In this document: piece by piece, positions 13,236-26,698 of the stretch
Layout: every line of letters starts with the position of its first letter
Numbering within the stretch: the stretch's first letter is position 1
DNA from: Antedon mediterranea
Lineage: Eukaryota; Echinodermata; Crinoidea; Comatulida; Antedonidae
DNA: 64,000 bases
Assembly: GCF_964355755.1 (NCBI RefSeq)
Contig: NC_092677.1
Location: 21,362,101-21,426,100, forward strand
Reading direction: 5' to 3'
Notes under the pieces: generated by a model
The model's input: only the letters and a program-made list of their open reading frames with translations
Told to the model about the DNA's origin: nothing
Databases searched by the model: none
Program-made: the position numbers and the translations under genes

Positions 13236-14946
13236 GTGCATTTCGATGAAACTTGGTTACACAAAAACATCAAAGTGCTTAAAATCACATTAGAAACCGT
13301 TTTAGAACATTTTGAGCATTTCGTTAAAATTTTTCACAGAAAAACATCAAAGAGCAAAAAATAGCTTAATATCGTATTTAAAAACGTTTTAGACCATTTT
13401 GAGCATTTCGACAAAACTTTTTCACACAAAACAACAAAGTTTACAGAATAGCTTATAATCGCATTTGGAGACGTTTTAACCCATTTTGAGCATTTCGATA
13501 AAATTTTACACACAAAAACATCAAAGTGCACAAAATAGCTTAATATGGTATTTAAAAACGTTTTAGACCATTTTGAGCATTTCAACAAAACTTTTTCTCA
13601 CAAAACATCAAAGTGTACAGAATAGCTTCAAATCGCATTTGGAGACGTTTTAGACCATTTTGTGCATTTCGATGAAACTTGGTTACACAAAAACATCAAA
13701 GTGCTTAAAATCACATTTTGAGCATTTCGTTAAAACTTTTCACACAAAAACATCAAAGTCCACAAAATAGCTTAATATCGTATTTAAAAACGTTTTAGAC
13801 CATTTTGAGCATTTCGAAAAAACTTTTCCACACAAAACATCAAAGTTTACAAAATAGCTTCAAATCGCATTTGGAGACGTTTTAGACCATTTTGTGATTT
13901 TCGAAAAAACTTGTTAACATAAAAACACCAAAGTGCTCAGAATACCTTCAAATCGCATTTTGAGACGTTTTAGACCATTTTGTGATTTTCGAAAAAACTT
14001 GTTAACATAAAAATACCAAAGTGCTCAGAATACCTTCAAATCGTGTTTTGAGACGTTTTAGACCATTTTGTGTTTTTCGAAAAAACTTGTTAACATAAAA
14101 ACACCAAAGTGCTCAGAATACCTTCAAATCGCATTTGGAGACGTTTTAGACCATTTTGTGATTTTGGAAAAAACTTGTTAACATAAAAACACCAAAGTGC
14201 TTAGAAAAGCTTCAAATCGCATTTGGAGACGTTTTAGACCCTTTTGTGCATTTCGATGAAACTTGGTTACACAAAAACATCAAAGTGCTTAAAATCACAG
14301 TAGAAACCGTTTTAGACCATTTTGAGCATTTCGTTAAAATTTTTCACAGAAAAACATCAAAGAGCAAAAAATAGCTTAATATCGTATTTAAAAACGTTTT
14401 AGACCATTTTGAGCATTTCGACAAAACTTTTTCACACAAAACATCAAAGTGTACAGATAAGCTTCAAATCGCATTTGGAGACGTTTTAAACCATTTTGAG
14501 CATTTCGATAAAATTTTACACACAAAAACATCAAAGTGCACAAAATAGCTTAATATGGTATTTAAAAACGTTTTAGACCATTTTGAGCATTTCAACAAAA
14601 CTTTTTCTCACAAAACATCAAAGTGTACAGAATAGCTTCAAATCGCATTTGGAGACGTTTTAGACCATTTTGTGCATTTCGATGAAACTTGGTTACACAA
14701 AAACATCAAAGTGCTTAAAATCACATTTTGAGCATTTCGTTAAAACTTTTCACACAAAAACATCAAAGTCCACAAAATAGCTTAATATCTTATTTAAAAA
14801 CGTTTTAGACCATTTTGAGCATTTCGAAAAAACTTTTTCACACAAAACATCAAAGTTTACAAAATAGCTTCAAATCGCATTTGGAGACGTTTTAGACCAT
14901 TTTGTGATTTTCGAAAAAACTTGTTAACATAAAAACACCAAAGTGC

Positions 14947-17900
14947 TCAGAATACCTTCAAATCGCATTTGGAGACGTTTTAGACCATTTTGTGATTTTC
15001 GAAAAAACTTGTTAACATAAAAACACCAAAGTGCTTAGAAAAGCTTCAAATCGCATTTGGAGATGTTTTAGACCATTTTGTGCATTTCGATGAAACTTGG
15101 TTACACAAAAACATCAAAGTGCTTAAAATCACATTTTGAGCATTTCGTTAAAACTTTTCACACAAAAACATCAAAGTCCACAAAATAGCTTAATATCGTA
15201 TTTAAAAACGTTTTAGACCATTTTGAGCATTTCGAAAAAACTTTTCCACAGAAAACATCAAAGTTTACAAAATAGCTTCAAATCGCATTTGGAGACGTTT
15301 TAGACCATTTTGTGATTTTCGAAAAAACTTGTTAACATAAAAACACCAAAGTGCTCAGAATACCTTCAAATCGTGTTTTGAGACGTTTTAGACCATTTTG
15401 TAATTTTCGAAAAAACTTGTTAACATAAAAACACCAAAGTGCTCAGAATACCTTCACATCGCATTTTGAGACGTTTTAGACCATTTTGTGATTTTCGAAA
15501 AAACTTGTTAACATAAAAACACCAAAGTGCTTAGAAAAGCTTGAAATCGCATTTGGAGACGTTTTAGACCATTTTGTGCATTTCGATGAAACTTGGTTAC
15601 ACAAAAACATCAAAGTGCTTAAAATCACATTTTGAGCATTTCGTTAAAACTTTTCACACAAAAACATCAAAGAGTAATAAATAGCTCAATATCGTATTTA
15701 AAAACGTTTTAGACCATTTTGAGCATTTCGACAAAATTTTTTCAAACAAAACATTAAAGTGTACAGAATAGCTTTAAATCGCATTTGGAGACGTTTTAGA
15801 CCATTTTGTTCATTTCGATGAAACAAAAACACAAAAACATCAAATTGCACAAAATGGCTTAATATGATATGGGAAAACGTTTTAGACCATTTTGAACATT
15901 TCGTTAAAAGTTTTCACACAAAAATATCAAAGTCCACAAAATAGCTTAATATCGTATTTAAAAACGTTTTAGACCATTTTGAGCATTTCGAAAAAACTTT
16001 TTCACACAAAACATCAAAGTTTACAAAATAGCTTCAAATCGCATTTGGAGACGTTTTAGACCATTTTGTGATTTTCGAAAAAACTTGTTAACATAAAAAC
16101 ACCAAAGTGCTCAGAATACCTTCAAATCGCATTTGGAGACGTTTTAGACCATTTTGTGATTTTCGTAAAAACTTGTTAACATAAAAACACCAAAGTGCTT
16201 AGAAAAGTTTCAAATCGCATTTGGAGACGTTTTAGACCATTTTGTTCATTTCGATGAAACTTGGTTACACAAAAACATCAAATTGCACAAAATGGCTTAA
16301 TATGGTATGGGAAAACGTTTTAGACCATTTTGAACATTTCGAGAAAACTTTTTCACACAAAACTTCAAAGTGTACAGAATAGCTTCAAATCGCATTAGAA
16401 ACCGTTTTAGACCATTTTGAGCATTTCGAAAAAACTTTTTCACACAAAACATCAAAGTTTACAAAATAGCTTCAAATCACATTTGGAGACGTTTTAGACC
16501 ATTTTGTGATTTTCAAAAAAACTTGTTAACATAAAAACACCAAAGTGCTCAGGATACCTTCAAATCGCATTTTGAGACGTTTTAGACCATTTTGTGATTT
16601 TCGGAAAAACTTGTTAACATAAAAACACCAAAGTGCTCAGAATACCTTCAAATCGTATTTTGAGACGTTTTAGACAATTTTGTGATTTTCGAAAAAACTT
16701 GTTAACATAAAAACACCAAAGTGCTTAGAAAAGCTTAAAAAACGCATTTGGAGACGTTTTAGACCATTTTGTGCATTTCGATGAAACTTGGTTACACAAA
16801 AACATCAAAGTGTACAGAATAGCTTCAAATCGCATTAGAAACCGTTTTAGACCATTTTGAGCATTTCGAAAAAACTTTTTCACACAAAACATCAAAGTGT
16901 ACAAAATAGCTTCAAATCGCATTTGGAGACGTTTTAGACAATTTTGTGATTTTCGAAAAAACTTGTTTACATAAAAACACCAAAGTGCTCAGAATAGCTT
17001 CCAATCGCATTTTGAGACGTTTTAGACCCTTTTGTGCATTTCGATGAAACTTGGTTACACAAAAACATCAAAGTGCTTAAAATCACAGTAGAAACCGTTT
17101 TAGACCATTTTGAGCATTTCGTTAAAATTTTTCACAGAAAAACATCAAAGAGCAAAAAATAGCTTAATATCGTATTTAAAAACGTTTTAGACCATTTTGA
17201 GCATTTCGACAAAACTTTTTCACACAAAACATCAAAGTGTACAGATAAGCTTCAAATCGCATTTGGAGACGTTTTAAACCATTTTGAGCATTTCGATAAA
17301 ATTTTACACACAAAAACATCAAAGTGCACAAAATAGCTTAATATGGTATTTAAAAACGTTTTAGACCATTTTGAGCATTTCAACAAAACTTTTTCTCACA
17401 AAACATCAAGGTGTACAGAATAGCTTCAAATCGCATTTGGAGACGTTTTAGACCATTTTGTGCATTTCGATGAAACTTGGTTATACAAAAACATCAAAGT
17501 GCTTAAATTCACATTTTGAGCATTTCGTTAAAACTTTTCACACAAAAACATCAAAGTCCACAAAATAGCTTAATATCGTATTTAAAAACGTTTTAGACCA
17601 TTTTGAGAATTTCGAAAAAACTTTTTCACACAAAACATCAAAGTTTACAAAATAGCTTCAAATCGCATTTGGAGACGTTTTAGACCATTTTGTGATTTTC
17701 GAAAAAACTTGTTAACATAAAAACACCAAAGTGCTTAGAAAAGCTTCAAATCGCATTTGGAGACGTTTTAGACCATTTTTTGCATTTCGATGAAACTTGG
17801 TTACAAAAAAACATCAAAGTGCTTAAAATCACATTTTGAGCATTTCGTTAAAACTTTTCACACAAAAACATCAAAGTCCACAAAATAGCTTAATATCGTA

Positions 17901-18054
17901 TTTAAAAACGTTTTAGACCATTTTGAGCATTTCGAAAAAACTTTTCCACACAAAACATCAAAGTTTACAAAATAGCTTCAAATCGCATTTGGAGACGTTT
18001 TAGACCATTTTGTGATTTTCGAAAAAACTTGTTAACATAAAAATACCAAAGTGC
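14947..18054 (+). repeat. 3,108-bp unit, first of tandem pair (approximate edges)
   Basis: Landmarks recur 3,108 bp downstream (15064/18172 GATGTTTT variant; 15671/18779), then 3,196 bp downstream after an 88-bp monomer present only in the second copy (16725/19921). The junction lies between about 18044 and 18072. The same pair is repeated at about 28410-31517 and 31518-34713. Confidence 0.7.
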
Positions 18055-21000
18055 TCAGAATACCTTCAAATCGCATTTGGAGACGTTTTAGACCATTTTG
18101 TGATTTTCGAAAAAACTTGTTAACATAAAAACACCAAAGTGCTTAGAAAAGCTTCAAATCGCATTTGGAGATGTTTTAGACCATTTTGTGCATTTCGATG
18201 AAACTTGGTTACACAAAAACATCAAAGTGCTTAAAATCACATTTTGAGCATTTCGTTAAAACTTTTCACACAAAAACATCAAAGTCCACAAAATAGCTTA
18301 ATATCGTATTTAAAAACGTTTTAGACCATTTTGAGCATTTCGAAAAAACTTTTCCACAGAAAACATCAAAGTTTACAAAATAGCTTCAAATCGCATTTGG
18401 AGACGTTTTAGACCATTTTGTGATTTTCGAAAAAACTTGTTAACATAAAAACACCAAAGTGCTCAGAATACCTTCAAATCGTGTTTTGAGACGTTTTAGA
18501 CCATTTTGTAATTTTCGAAAAAACTTGTTAACATAAAAACACCAAAGTGCTCAGAATACCTTCACATCGCATTTTGAGACGTTTTAGACCATTTTGTGAT
18601 TTTCGAAAAAACTTGTTAACATAAAAACACCAAAGTGCTTAGAAAAGCTTGAAATCGCATTTGGAGACGTTTTAGACCATTTTGTGCATTTCGATGAAAC
18701 TTGGTTACACAAAAACATCAAAGTGCTTAAAATCACATTTTGAGCATTTCGTTAAAACTTTTCACACAAAAACATCAAAGAGTAATAAATAGCTCAATAT
18801 CGTATTTAAAAACGTTTTAGACCATTTTGAGCATTTCGACAAAATTTTTTCAAACAAAACATTAAAGTGTACAGAATAGCTTTAAATCGCATTTGGAGAC
18901 GTTTTAGACCATTTTGTTCATTTCGATGAAACAAAAACACAAAAACATCAAATTGCACAAAATGGCTTAATATGATATGGGAAAACGTTTTAGACCATTT
19001 TGAACATTTCGTTAAAAGTTTTCACACAAAAATATCAAAGTCCACAAAATAGCTTAATATCGTATTTAAAAACGTTTTAGACCATTTTGAGCATTTCGAA
19101 AAAACTTTTTCACACAAAACATCAAAGTTTACAAAATAGCTTCAAATCGCATTTGGAGACGTTTTAGACCATTTTGTGATTTTCGAAAAAACTTGTTAAC
19201 ATAAAAACACCAAAGTGCTCAGAATACCTTCAAATCGCATTTTGAGACGTTTTAGACCATTTTGTGATTTTCGAAAAAACTTGTTAACATAAAAACACCA
19301 AAGTGCTCAGAATACCTTCAAATCGCATTTGGAGACGTTTTAGACCATTTTGTGATTTTCGTAAAAACTTGTTAACATAAAAACACCAAAGTGCTTAGAA
19401 AAGTTTCAAATCGCATTTGGAGACGTTTTAGACCATTTTGTTCATTTCGATGAAACTTGGTTACACAAAAACATCAAATTGCACAAAATGGCTTAATATG
19501 GTATGGGAAAACGTTTTAGACCATTTTGAACATTTCGAGAAAACTTTTTCACACAAAACTTCAAAGTGTACAGAATAGCTTCAAATCGCATTAGAAACCG
19601 TTTTAGACCATTTTGAGCATTTCGAAAAAACTTTTTCACACAAAACATCAAAGTTTACAAAATAGCTTCAAATCACATTTGGAGACGTTTTAGACCATTT
19701 TGTGATTTTCAAAAAAACTTGTTAACATAAAAACACCAAAGTGCTCAGGATACCTTCAAATCGCATTTTGAGACGTTTTAGACCATTTTGTGATTTTCGG
19801 AAAAACTTGTTAACATAAAAACACCAAAGTGCTCAGAATACCTTCAAATCGTATTTTGAGACGTTTTAGACAATTTTGTGATTTTCGAAAAAACTTGTTA
19901 ACATAAAAACACCAAAGTGCTTAGAAAAGCTTAAAAAACGCATTTGGAGACGTTTTAGACCATTTTGTGCATTTCGATGAAACTTGGTTACACAAAAACA
20001 TCAAAGTGTACAGAATAGCTTCAAATCGCATTAGAAACCGTTTTAGACCATTTTGAGCATTTCGAAAAAACTTTTTCACACAAAACATCAAAGTGTACAA
20101 AATAGCTTCAAATCGCATTTGGAGACGTTTTAGACAATTTTGTGATTTTCGAAAAAACTTGTTTACATAAAAACACCAAAGTGCTCAGAATAGCTTCCAA
20201 TCGCATTTTGAGACGTTTTAGACCCTTTTGTGCATTTCGATGAAACTTGGTTACACAAAAACATCAAAGTGCTTAAAATCACAGTAGAAACCGTTTTAGA
20301 CCATTTTGAGCATTTCGTTAAAATTTTTCACAGAAAAACATCAAAGAGCAAAAAATAGCTTAATATCGTATTTAAAAACGTTTTAGACCATTTTGAGCAT
20401 TTCGACAAAACTTTTTCACACAAAACATCAAAGTGTACAGATAAGCTTCAAATCGCATTTGGAGACGTTTTAAACCATTTTGAGCATTTCGATAAAATTT
20501 TACACACAAAAACATCAAAGTGCACAAAATAGCTTAATATGGTATTTAAAAACGTTTTAGACCATTTTGAGCATTTCAACAAAACTTTTTCTCACAAAAC
20601 ATCAAGGTGTACAGAATAGCTTCAAATCGCATTTGGAGACGTTTTAGACCATTTTGTGCATTTCGATGAAACTTGGTTATACAAAAACATCAAAGTGCTT
20701 AAATTCACATTTTGAGCATTTCGTTAAAACTTTTCACACAAAAACATCAAAGTCCACAAAATAGCTTAATATCGTATTTAAAAACGTTTTAGACCATTTT
20801 GAGAATTTCGAAAAAACTTTTTCACACAAAACATCAAAGTTTACAAAATAGCTTCAAATCGCATTTGGAGACGTTTTAGACCATTTTGTGATTTTCGAAA
20901 AAACTTGTTAACATAAAAACACCAAAGTGCTTAGAAAAGCTTCAAATCGCATTTGGAGACGTTTTAGACCATTTTTTGCATTTCGATGAAACTTGGTTAC

Positions 21001-21250
21001 AAAAAAACATCAAAGTGCTTAAAATCACATTTTGAGCATTTCGTTAAAACTTTTCACACAAAAACATCAAAGTCCACAAAATAGCTTAATATCGTATTTA
21101 AAAACGTTTTAGACCATTTTGAGCATTTCGAAAAAACTTTTCCACACAAAACATCAAAGTTTACAAAATAGCTTCAAATCGCATTTGGAGACGTTTTAGA
21201 CCATTTTGTGATTTTCGAAAAAACTTGTTAACATAAAAATACCAAAGTGC
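18055..21250 (+). repeat. 3,196-bp unit, second of tandem pair (approximate edges)
   Basis: Same content as the preceding unit plus one extra type 2 monomer around 19247-19334. Because 29134-32242 also shows the 88-bp difference, the monomer gain or loss happened before the 10,719-bp duplication. Confidence 0.7.
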
Positions 21251-22693
21251 TCAGAATACCTTCAAATCGTGTTTTGAGACGTTTTAGACCATTTTGTGAT
21301 TTTCGAAAAAACTTAACATAAAAACACCAAAGTGCTCAGAATACCTTCAAATCGCATTTGGAGACGTTTTAGACCATTTTGTGATTTTGGAAAAAACTTG
21401 TTAACATAAAAACACCAAAGTGCTTAGAAAAGCTTCAAATCGCATTTGGAGACGTTTTAGACCCTTTTGTGCATTTCGATGAAACTTGGTTACACAAAAA
21501 CATCAAAGTGCTTAAAATCACAGTAGAAACCGTTTTAGACCATTTTGAGCATTTCGTTAAAATTTTTCACAGAAAAACATCAAAGAGCAAAAAATAGCTT
21601 AATATCGTATTTAAAAACGTTTTAGACCATTTTGAGCATTTTGACAAAACTTTTTCACACAAAACATCAAAGTGTACAGATAAGCTTCAAATCGCATTTG
21701 GAGACGTTTTAAACCATTTTGAGCATTTCGATAAAATTTTACACACAAAAACATCAAAGTGCACAAAATAGCTTAATATGGTATTTAAAAACGTTTTAGA
21801 CCATTTTGAGCATTTCAACAAAACTTTTTCTCACAAAACATCAAAGTGTACAGAATAGCTTCAAATCGCATTTGGAGACGTTTTAGACCATTTTGTGCAT
21901 TTCGATGAAACTTGGTTACACAAAAACATCAAAGTGCTTAAAATCACATTTTGAGCATTTCGTTAAAACTTTTCACACAAAAACATCAAAGTCCACAAAA
22001 TAGCTTAATATCTTATTTAAAAACGTTTTAGACCATTTTGAGCATTTCGAAAAAACTTTTTCACACAAAACATCAAAGTTTACAAAATAGCTTCAAATCG
22101 CATTTGGAGACGTTTTAGACCATTTTGTGATTTTCGAAAAAACTTGTTAACATAAAAACACCAAAGTGCTCAGAATACCTTCAAATCGCATTTGGAGACG
22201 TTTTAGACCATTTTGTGATTTTCGAAAAAACTTGTTAACATAAAAACACCAAAGTGCTTAGAAAAGCTTCAAATCGCATTTGGAGACGTTTTAGACCATT
22301 TTTTGCATTTCGATGAAACTTGGTTACACAAAAACATCAAAGTGCTTAAAATCACATTTTGAGCATTTCGTTAAAACTTTTCACACAAAAACATCAAAGT
22401 CCACAAAATAGCTTAATATCGTATTTAAAAACGTTTTAGACCATTTTGAGCATTTCGAAAAAACTTTTCCACACAAAACATCAAAGTTTACAAAATAGCT
22501 TCAAATCGCATTTGGAGACGTTTTAGACCATTTTGTGATTTTCGAAAAAACTTGTTAACATAAAAACACCAAAGTGCTCAGAATACCTTCAAATCGCATT
22601 TGGAGACGTTTTAGACCATTTTGTGATTTTCGAAAAAACTTGTTAACATAAAAACACCAAAGTGCTTAGAAAAGCTTCAAATCGCATTTGGAG
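19950..22693 (+). repeat. 2,744-bp unit, first tandem copy
   Basis: It matches 22694-25437 at offset 2744 (landmarks 22010/24754 and 20118/22862). It also matches 9231-11974 and 33413-36156. It shares a T at 21642 with 24386, where both other copies (10923, 35105) have C, so it pairs specifically with the adjacent copy. Confidence 0.85.
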
Positions 22694-25437
22694 ACGTTTT
22701 AGACCATTTTGTGCATTTCGATGAAACTTGGTTACACAAAAACATCAAAGTGTACAGAATAGCTTCAAATCGCATTAGAAACCGTTTTAGACCATTTTGA
22801 GCATTTCGAAAAAACTTTTTCACACAAAACATCAAAGTGTACAAAATAGCTTCAAATCGCATTTGGAGACGTTTTAGACAATTTTGTGATTTTCGAAAAA
22901 ACTTGTTTACATAAAAACACCAAAGTGCTCAGAATAGCTTCCAATCGCATTTTGAGACGTTTTAGACCCTTTTGTGCATTTCGATGAAACTTGGTTACAC
23001 AAAAACATCAAAGTGCTTAAAATCACAGTAGAAACCGTTTTAGACCATTTTGAGCATTTCGTTAAAATTTTTCACAGAAAAACATCAAAGAGCAAAAAAT
23101 AGCTTAATATCGTATTTAAAAACGTTTTAGACCATTTTGAGCATTTCGACAAAACTTTTTCACACAAAACATCAAAGTGTACAGATAAGCTTCAAATCGC
23201 ATTTGGAGACGTTTTAAACCATTTTGAGCATTTCGATAAAATTTTACACACAAAAACATCAAAGTGCACAAAATAGCTTAATATGGTATTTAAAAACGTT
23301 TTAGACCATTTTGAGCATTTCAACAAAACTTTTTCTCACAAAACATCAAGGTGTACAGAATAGCTTCAAATCGCATTTGGAGACGTTTTAGACCATTTTG
23401 TGCATTTCGATGAAACTTGGTTATACAAAAACATCAAAGTGCTTAAATTCACATTTTGAGCATTTCGTTAAAACTTTTCACACAAAAACATCAAAGTCCA
23501 CAAAATAGCTTAATATCGTATTTAAAAACGTTTTAGACCATTTTGAGAATTTCGAAAAAACTTTTTCACACAAAACATCAAAGTTTACAAAATAGCTTCA
23601 AATCGCATTTGGAGACGTTTTAGACCATTTTGTGATTTTCGAAAAAACTTGTTAACATAAAAACACCAAAGTGCTTAGAAAAGCTTCAAATCGCATTTGG
23701 AGACGTTTTAGACCATTTTTTGCATTTCGATGAAACTTGGTTACAAAAAAACATCAAAGTGCTTAAAATCACATTTTGAGCATTTCGTTAAAACTTTTCA
23801 CACAAAAACATCAAAGTCCACAAAATAGCTTAATATCGTATTTAAAAACGTTTTAGACCATTTTGAGCATTTCGAAAAAACTTTTCCACACAAAACATCA
23901 AAGTTTACAAAATAGCTTCAAATCGCATTTGGAGACGTTTTAGACCATTTTGTGATTTTCGAAAAAACTTGTTAACATAAAAATACCAAAGTGCTCAGAA
24001 TACCTTCAAATCGTGTTTTGAGACGTTTTAGACCATTTTGTGATTTTCGAAAAAACTTAACATAAAAACACCAAAGTGCTCAGAATACCTTCAAATCGCA
24101 TTTGGAGACGTTTTAGACCATTTTGTGATTTTGGAAAAAACTTGTTAACATAAAAACACCAAAGTGCTTAGAAAAGCTTCAAATCGCATTTGGAGACGTT
24201 TTAGACCCTTTTGTGCATTTCGATGAAACTTGGTTACACAAAAACATCAAAGTGCTTAAAATCACAGTAGAAACCGTTTTAGACCATTTTGAGCATTTCG
24301 TTAAAATTTTTCACAGAAAAACATCAAAGAGCAAAAAATAGCTTAATATCGTATTTAAAAACGTTTTAGACCATTTTGAGCATTTTGACAAAACTTTTTC
24401 ACACAAAACATCAAAGTGTACAGATAAGCTTCAAATCGCATTTGGAGACGTTTTAAACCATTTTGAGCATTTCGATAAAATTTTACACACAAAAACATCA
24501 AAGTGCACAAAATAGCTTAATATGGTATTTAAAAACGTTTTAGACCATTTTGAGCATTTCAACAAAACTTTTTCTCACAAAACATCAAAGTGTACAGAAT
24601 AGCTTCAAATCGCATTTGGAGACGTTTTAGACCATTTTGTGCATTTCGATGAAACTTGGTTACACAAAAACATCAAAGTGCTTAAAATCACATTTTGAGC
24701 ATTTCGTTAAAACTTTTCACACAAAAACATCAAAGTCCACAAAATAGCTTAATATCTTATTTAAAAACGTTTTAGACCATTTTGAGCATTTCGAAAAAAC
24801 TTTTTCACACAAAACATCAAAGTTTACAAAATAGCTTCAAATCGCATTTGGAGACGTTTTAGACCATTTTGTGATTTTCGAAAAAACTTGTTAACATAAA
24901 AACACCAAAGTGCTCAGAATACCTTCAAATCGCATTTGGAGACGTTTTAGACCATTTTGTGATTTTCGAAAAAACTTGTTAACATAAAAACACCAAAGTG
25001 CTTAGAAAAGCTTCAAATCGCATTTGGAGACGTTTTAGACCATTTTTTGCATTTCGATGAAACTTGGTTACACAAAAACATCAAAGTGCTTAAAATCACA
25101 TTTTGAGCATTTCGTTAAAACTTTTCACACAAAAACATCAAAGTCCACAAAATAGCTTAATATCGTATTTAAAAACGTTTTAGACCATTTTGAGCATTTC
25201 GAAAAAACTTTTCCACACAAAACATCAAAGTTTACAAAATAGCTTCAAATCGCATTTGGAGACGTTTTAGACCATTTTGTGATTTTCGAAAAAACTTGTT
25301 AACATAAAAACACCAAAGTGCTCAGAATACCTTCAAATCGCATTTGGAGACGTTTTAGACCATTTTGTGATTTTCGAAAAAACTTGTTAACATAAAAACA
25401 CCAAAGTGCTTAGAAAAGCTTCAAATCGCATTTGGAG
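22694..25437 (+). repeat. 2,744-bp unit, second tandem copy
   Basis: The tandem partner of 19950-22693. The junction at 22694 lies at the monomer core: the left side ends as 25437 does, and the right side starts as 19950 does. This copy is also the first part of the second 10,719-bp super-unit. Confidence 0.85.
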
Positions 25438-26698
25438 ACGTTTTAGACCATTTTTTGCATTTCGATGAAACTTGGTTACACAAAAACATCAAAGTGCTTA
25501 AAATCACATTTTGAGCATTTCGTTAAAACTTTTCACACAAAAACATCAAAGTCCACAAAATAGCTTAATATCGTATTTAAAAACGTTTTAGACCATTTTG
25601 AGCATTTCGAAAAAACTTTTCCACACAAAACATCAAAGTTTACAAAATAGCTTCAAATCGCATTTGGAGACGTTTTAGACCATTTTGTGATTTTCGAAAA
25701 AACTTGTTAACATAAAAACACCAAAGTGCTCAGAATACCTTCAAATCGTGTTTTGAGACGTTTTAGACCATTTTGTAATTTTCGAAAAAACTTGTTAACA
25801 TAAAAACACCAAAGTGCTCAGAATACCTTCACATCGCATTTTGAGACGTTTTAGACCATTTTGTGATTTTCGAAAAAACTTGTTAACATAAAAACACCAA
25901 AGTGCTTAGAAAAGCTTGAAATCGCATTTGGAGACGTTTTAGACCATTTTGTGCATTTCGATGAAACTTGGTTACACAAAAACATCAAAGTGCTTAAAAT
26001 CACATTAGAAACCGTTTTAGACCATTTTGAGCATTTCGTTAAAACTTTTCACACAAAAACATCAAAGTCCACAAAATAGCTTAATATCGTATTTAAAAAC
26101 GTTTTAGACCATTTTGAGCATTTCGAAAAAACTTTTCCACACAAAACATCAAAGTTTACAAAATAGCTTCAAATCGCATTTGGAGACGTTTTAGACCATT
26201 TTGTGATTTTCGAAAAAACTTGTTAACATAAAAACACCAAAGTGCTCAGAATACCTTCAAATCGTATTTTGAGACGTTTTAGACAATTTTGTGATTTTCA
26301 AAAAAACTTGTTAACATAAAAACACCAAAGTGCTTAGAAAAGCTTCATATCGCATTTGGAGACGTTTTAGACCATTTTGTGCATTTCGATGAAACTTGGT
26401 TACACAAAAACATCAAAGTGCTTAAAATCACATTTTGAGCATTTCGTTAAAACTTTTCACACAAAAACATCAAAGAGCAAAAAATAGCTTAATATCGTAT
26501 TTAAAAACGTTTTAGACCATTTTGAGAATTTCGACAAAACTTTTTCACACAAAACATCAAAGTGTACAAAATAGCTTCAAATCGCATTTGGAGACGTTTT
26601 AGACAATTTTGTGATTTTCGAAAAAACTTGTTTACATAAAAACACCAAAGTGCTAAGAATAGCTTCCAATCGCATTTGGAGACGTTTTAGACCCTTTT
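24639..26698 (+). repeat. 2,060-bp HOR, single copy in super-unit 2
   Basis: Same organisation as 11176-13235, including the GAGAATTTCGAC variant near 26523. It is followed by the ordinary continuation CACATTAGAAACCG rather than by another HOR copy, so it represents the unamplified state. Confidence 0.8.

Larger units (their letters stand above)
9231..19949 (+). repeat. 10,719-bp super-unit, copy 1
   Basis: Landmarks here recur 10,719 bp downstream (for example 9231 to 19950) and, because of an inserted 2,744-bp copy, 13,463 bp downstream: 13334/26797, 15671/29134, 11291/24754, 14787/28250. It contains a single 2,060-bp HOR (11176-13235), which is triplicated further right. Private differences from copy 2 include 10428 (C>A) and 13441 (T where copy 2 has G). 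Confidence 0.85.
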
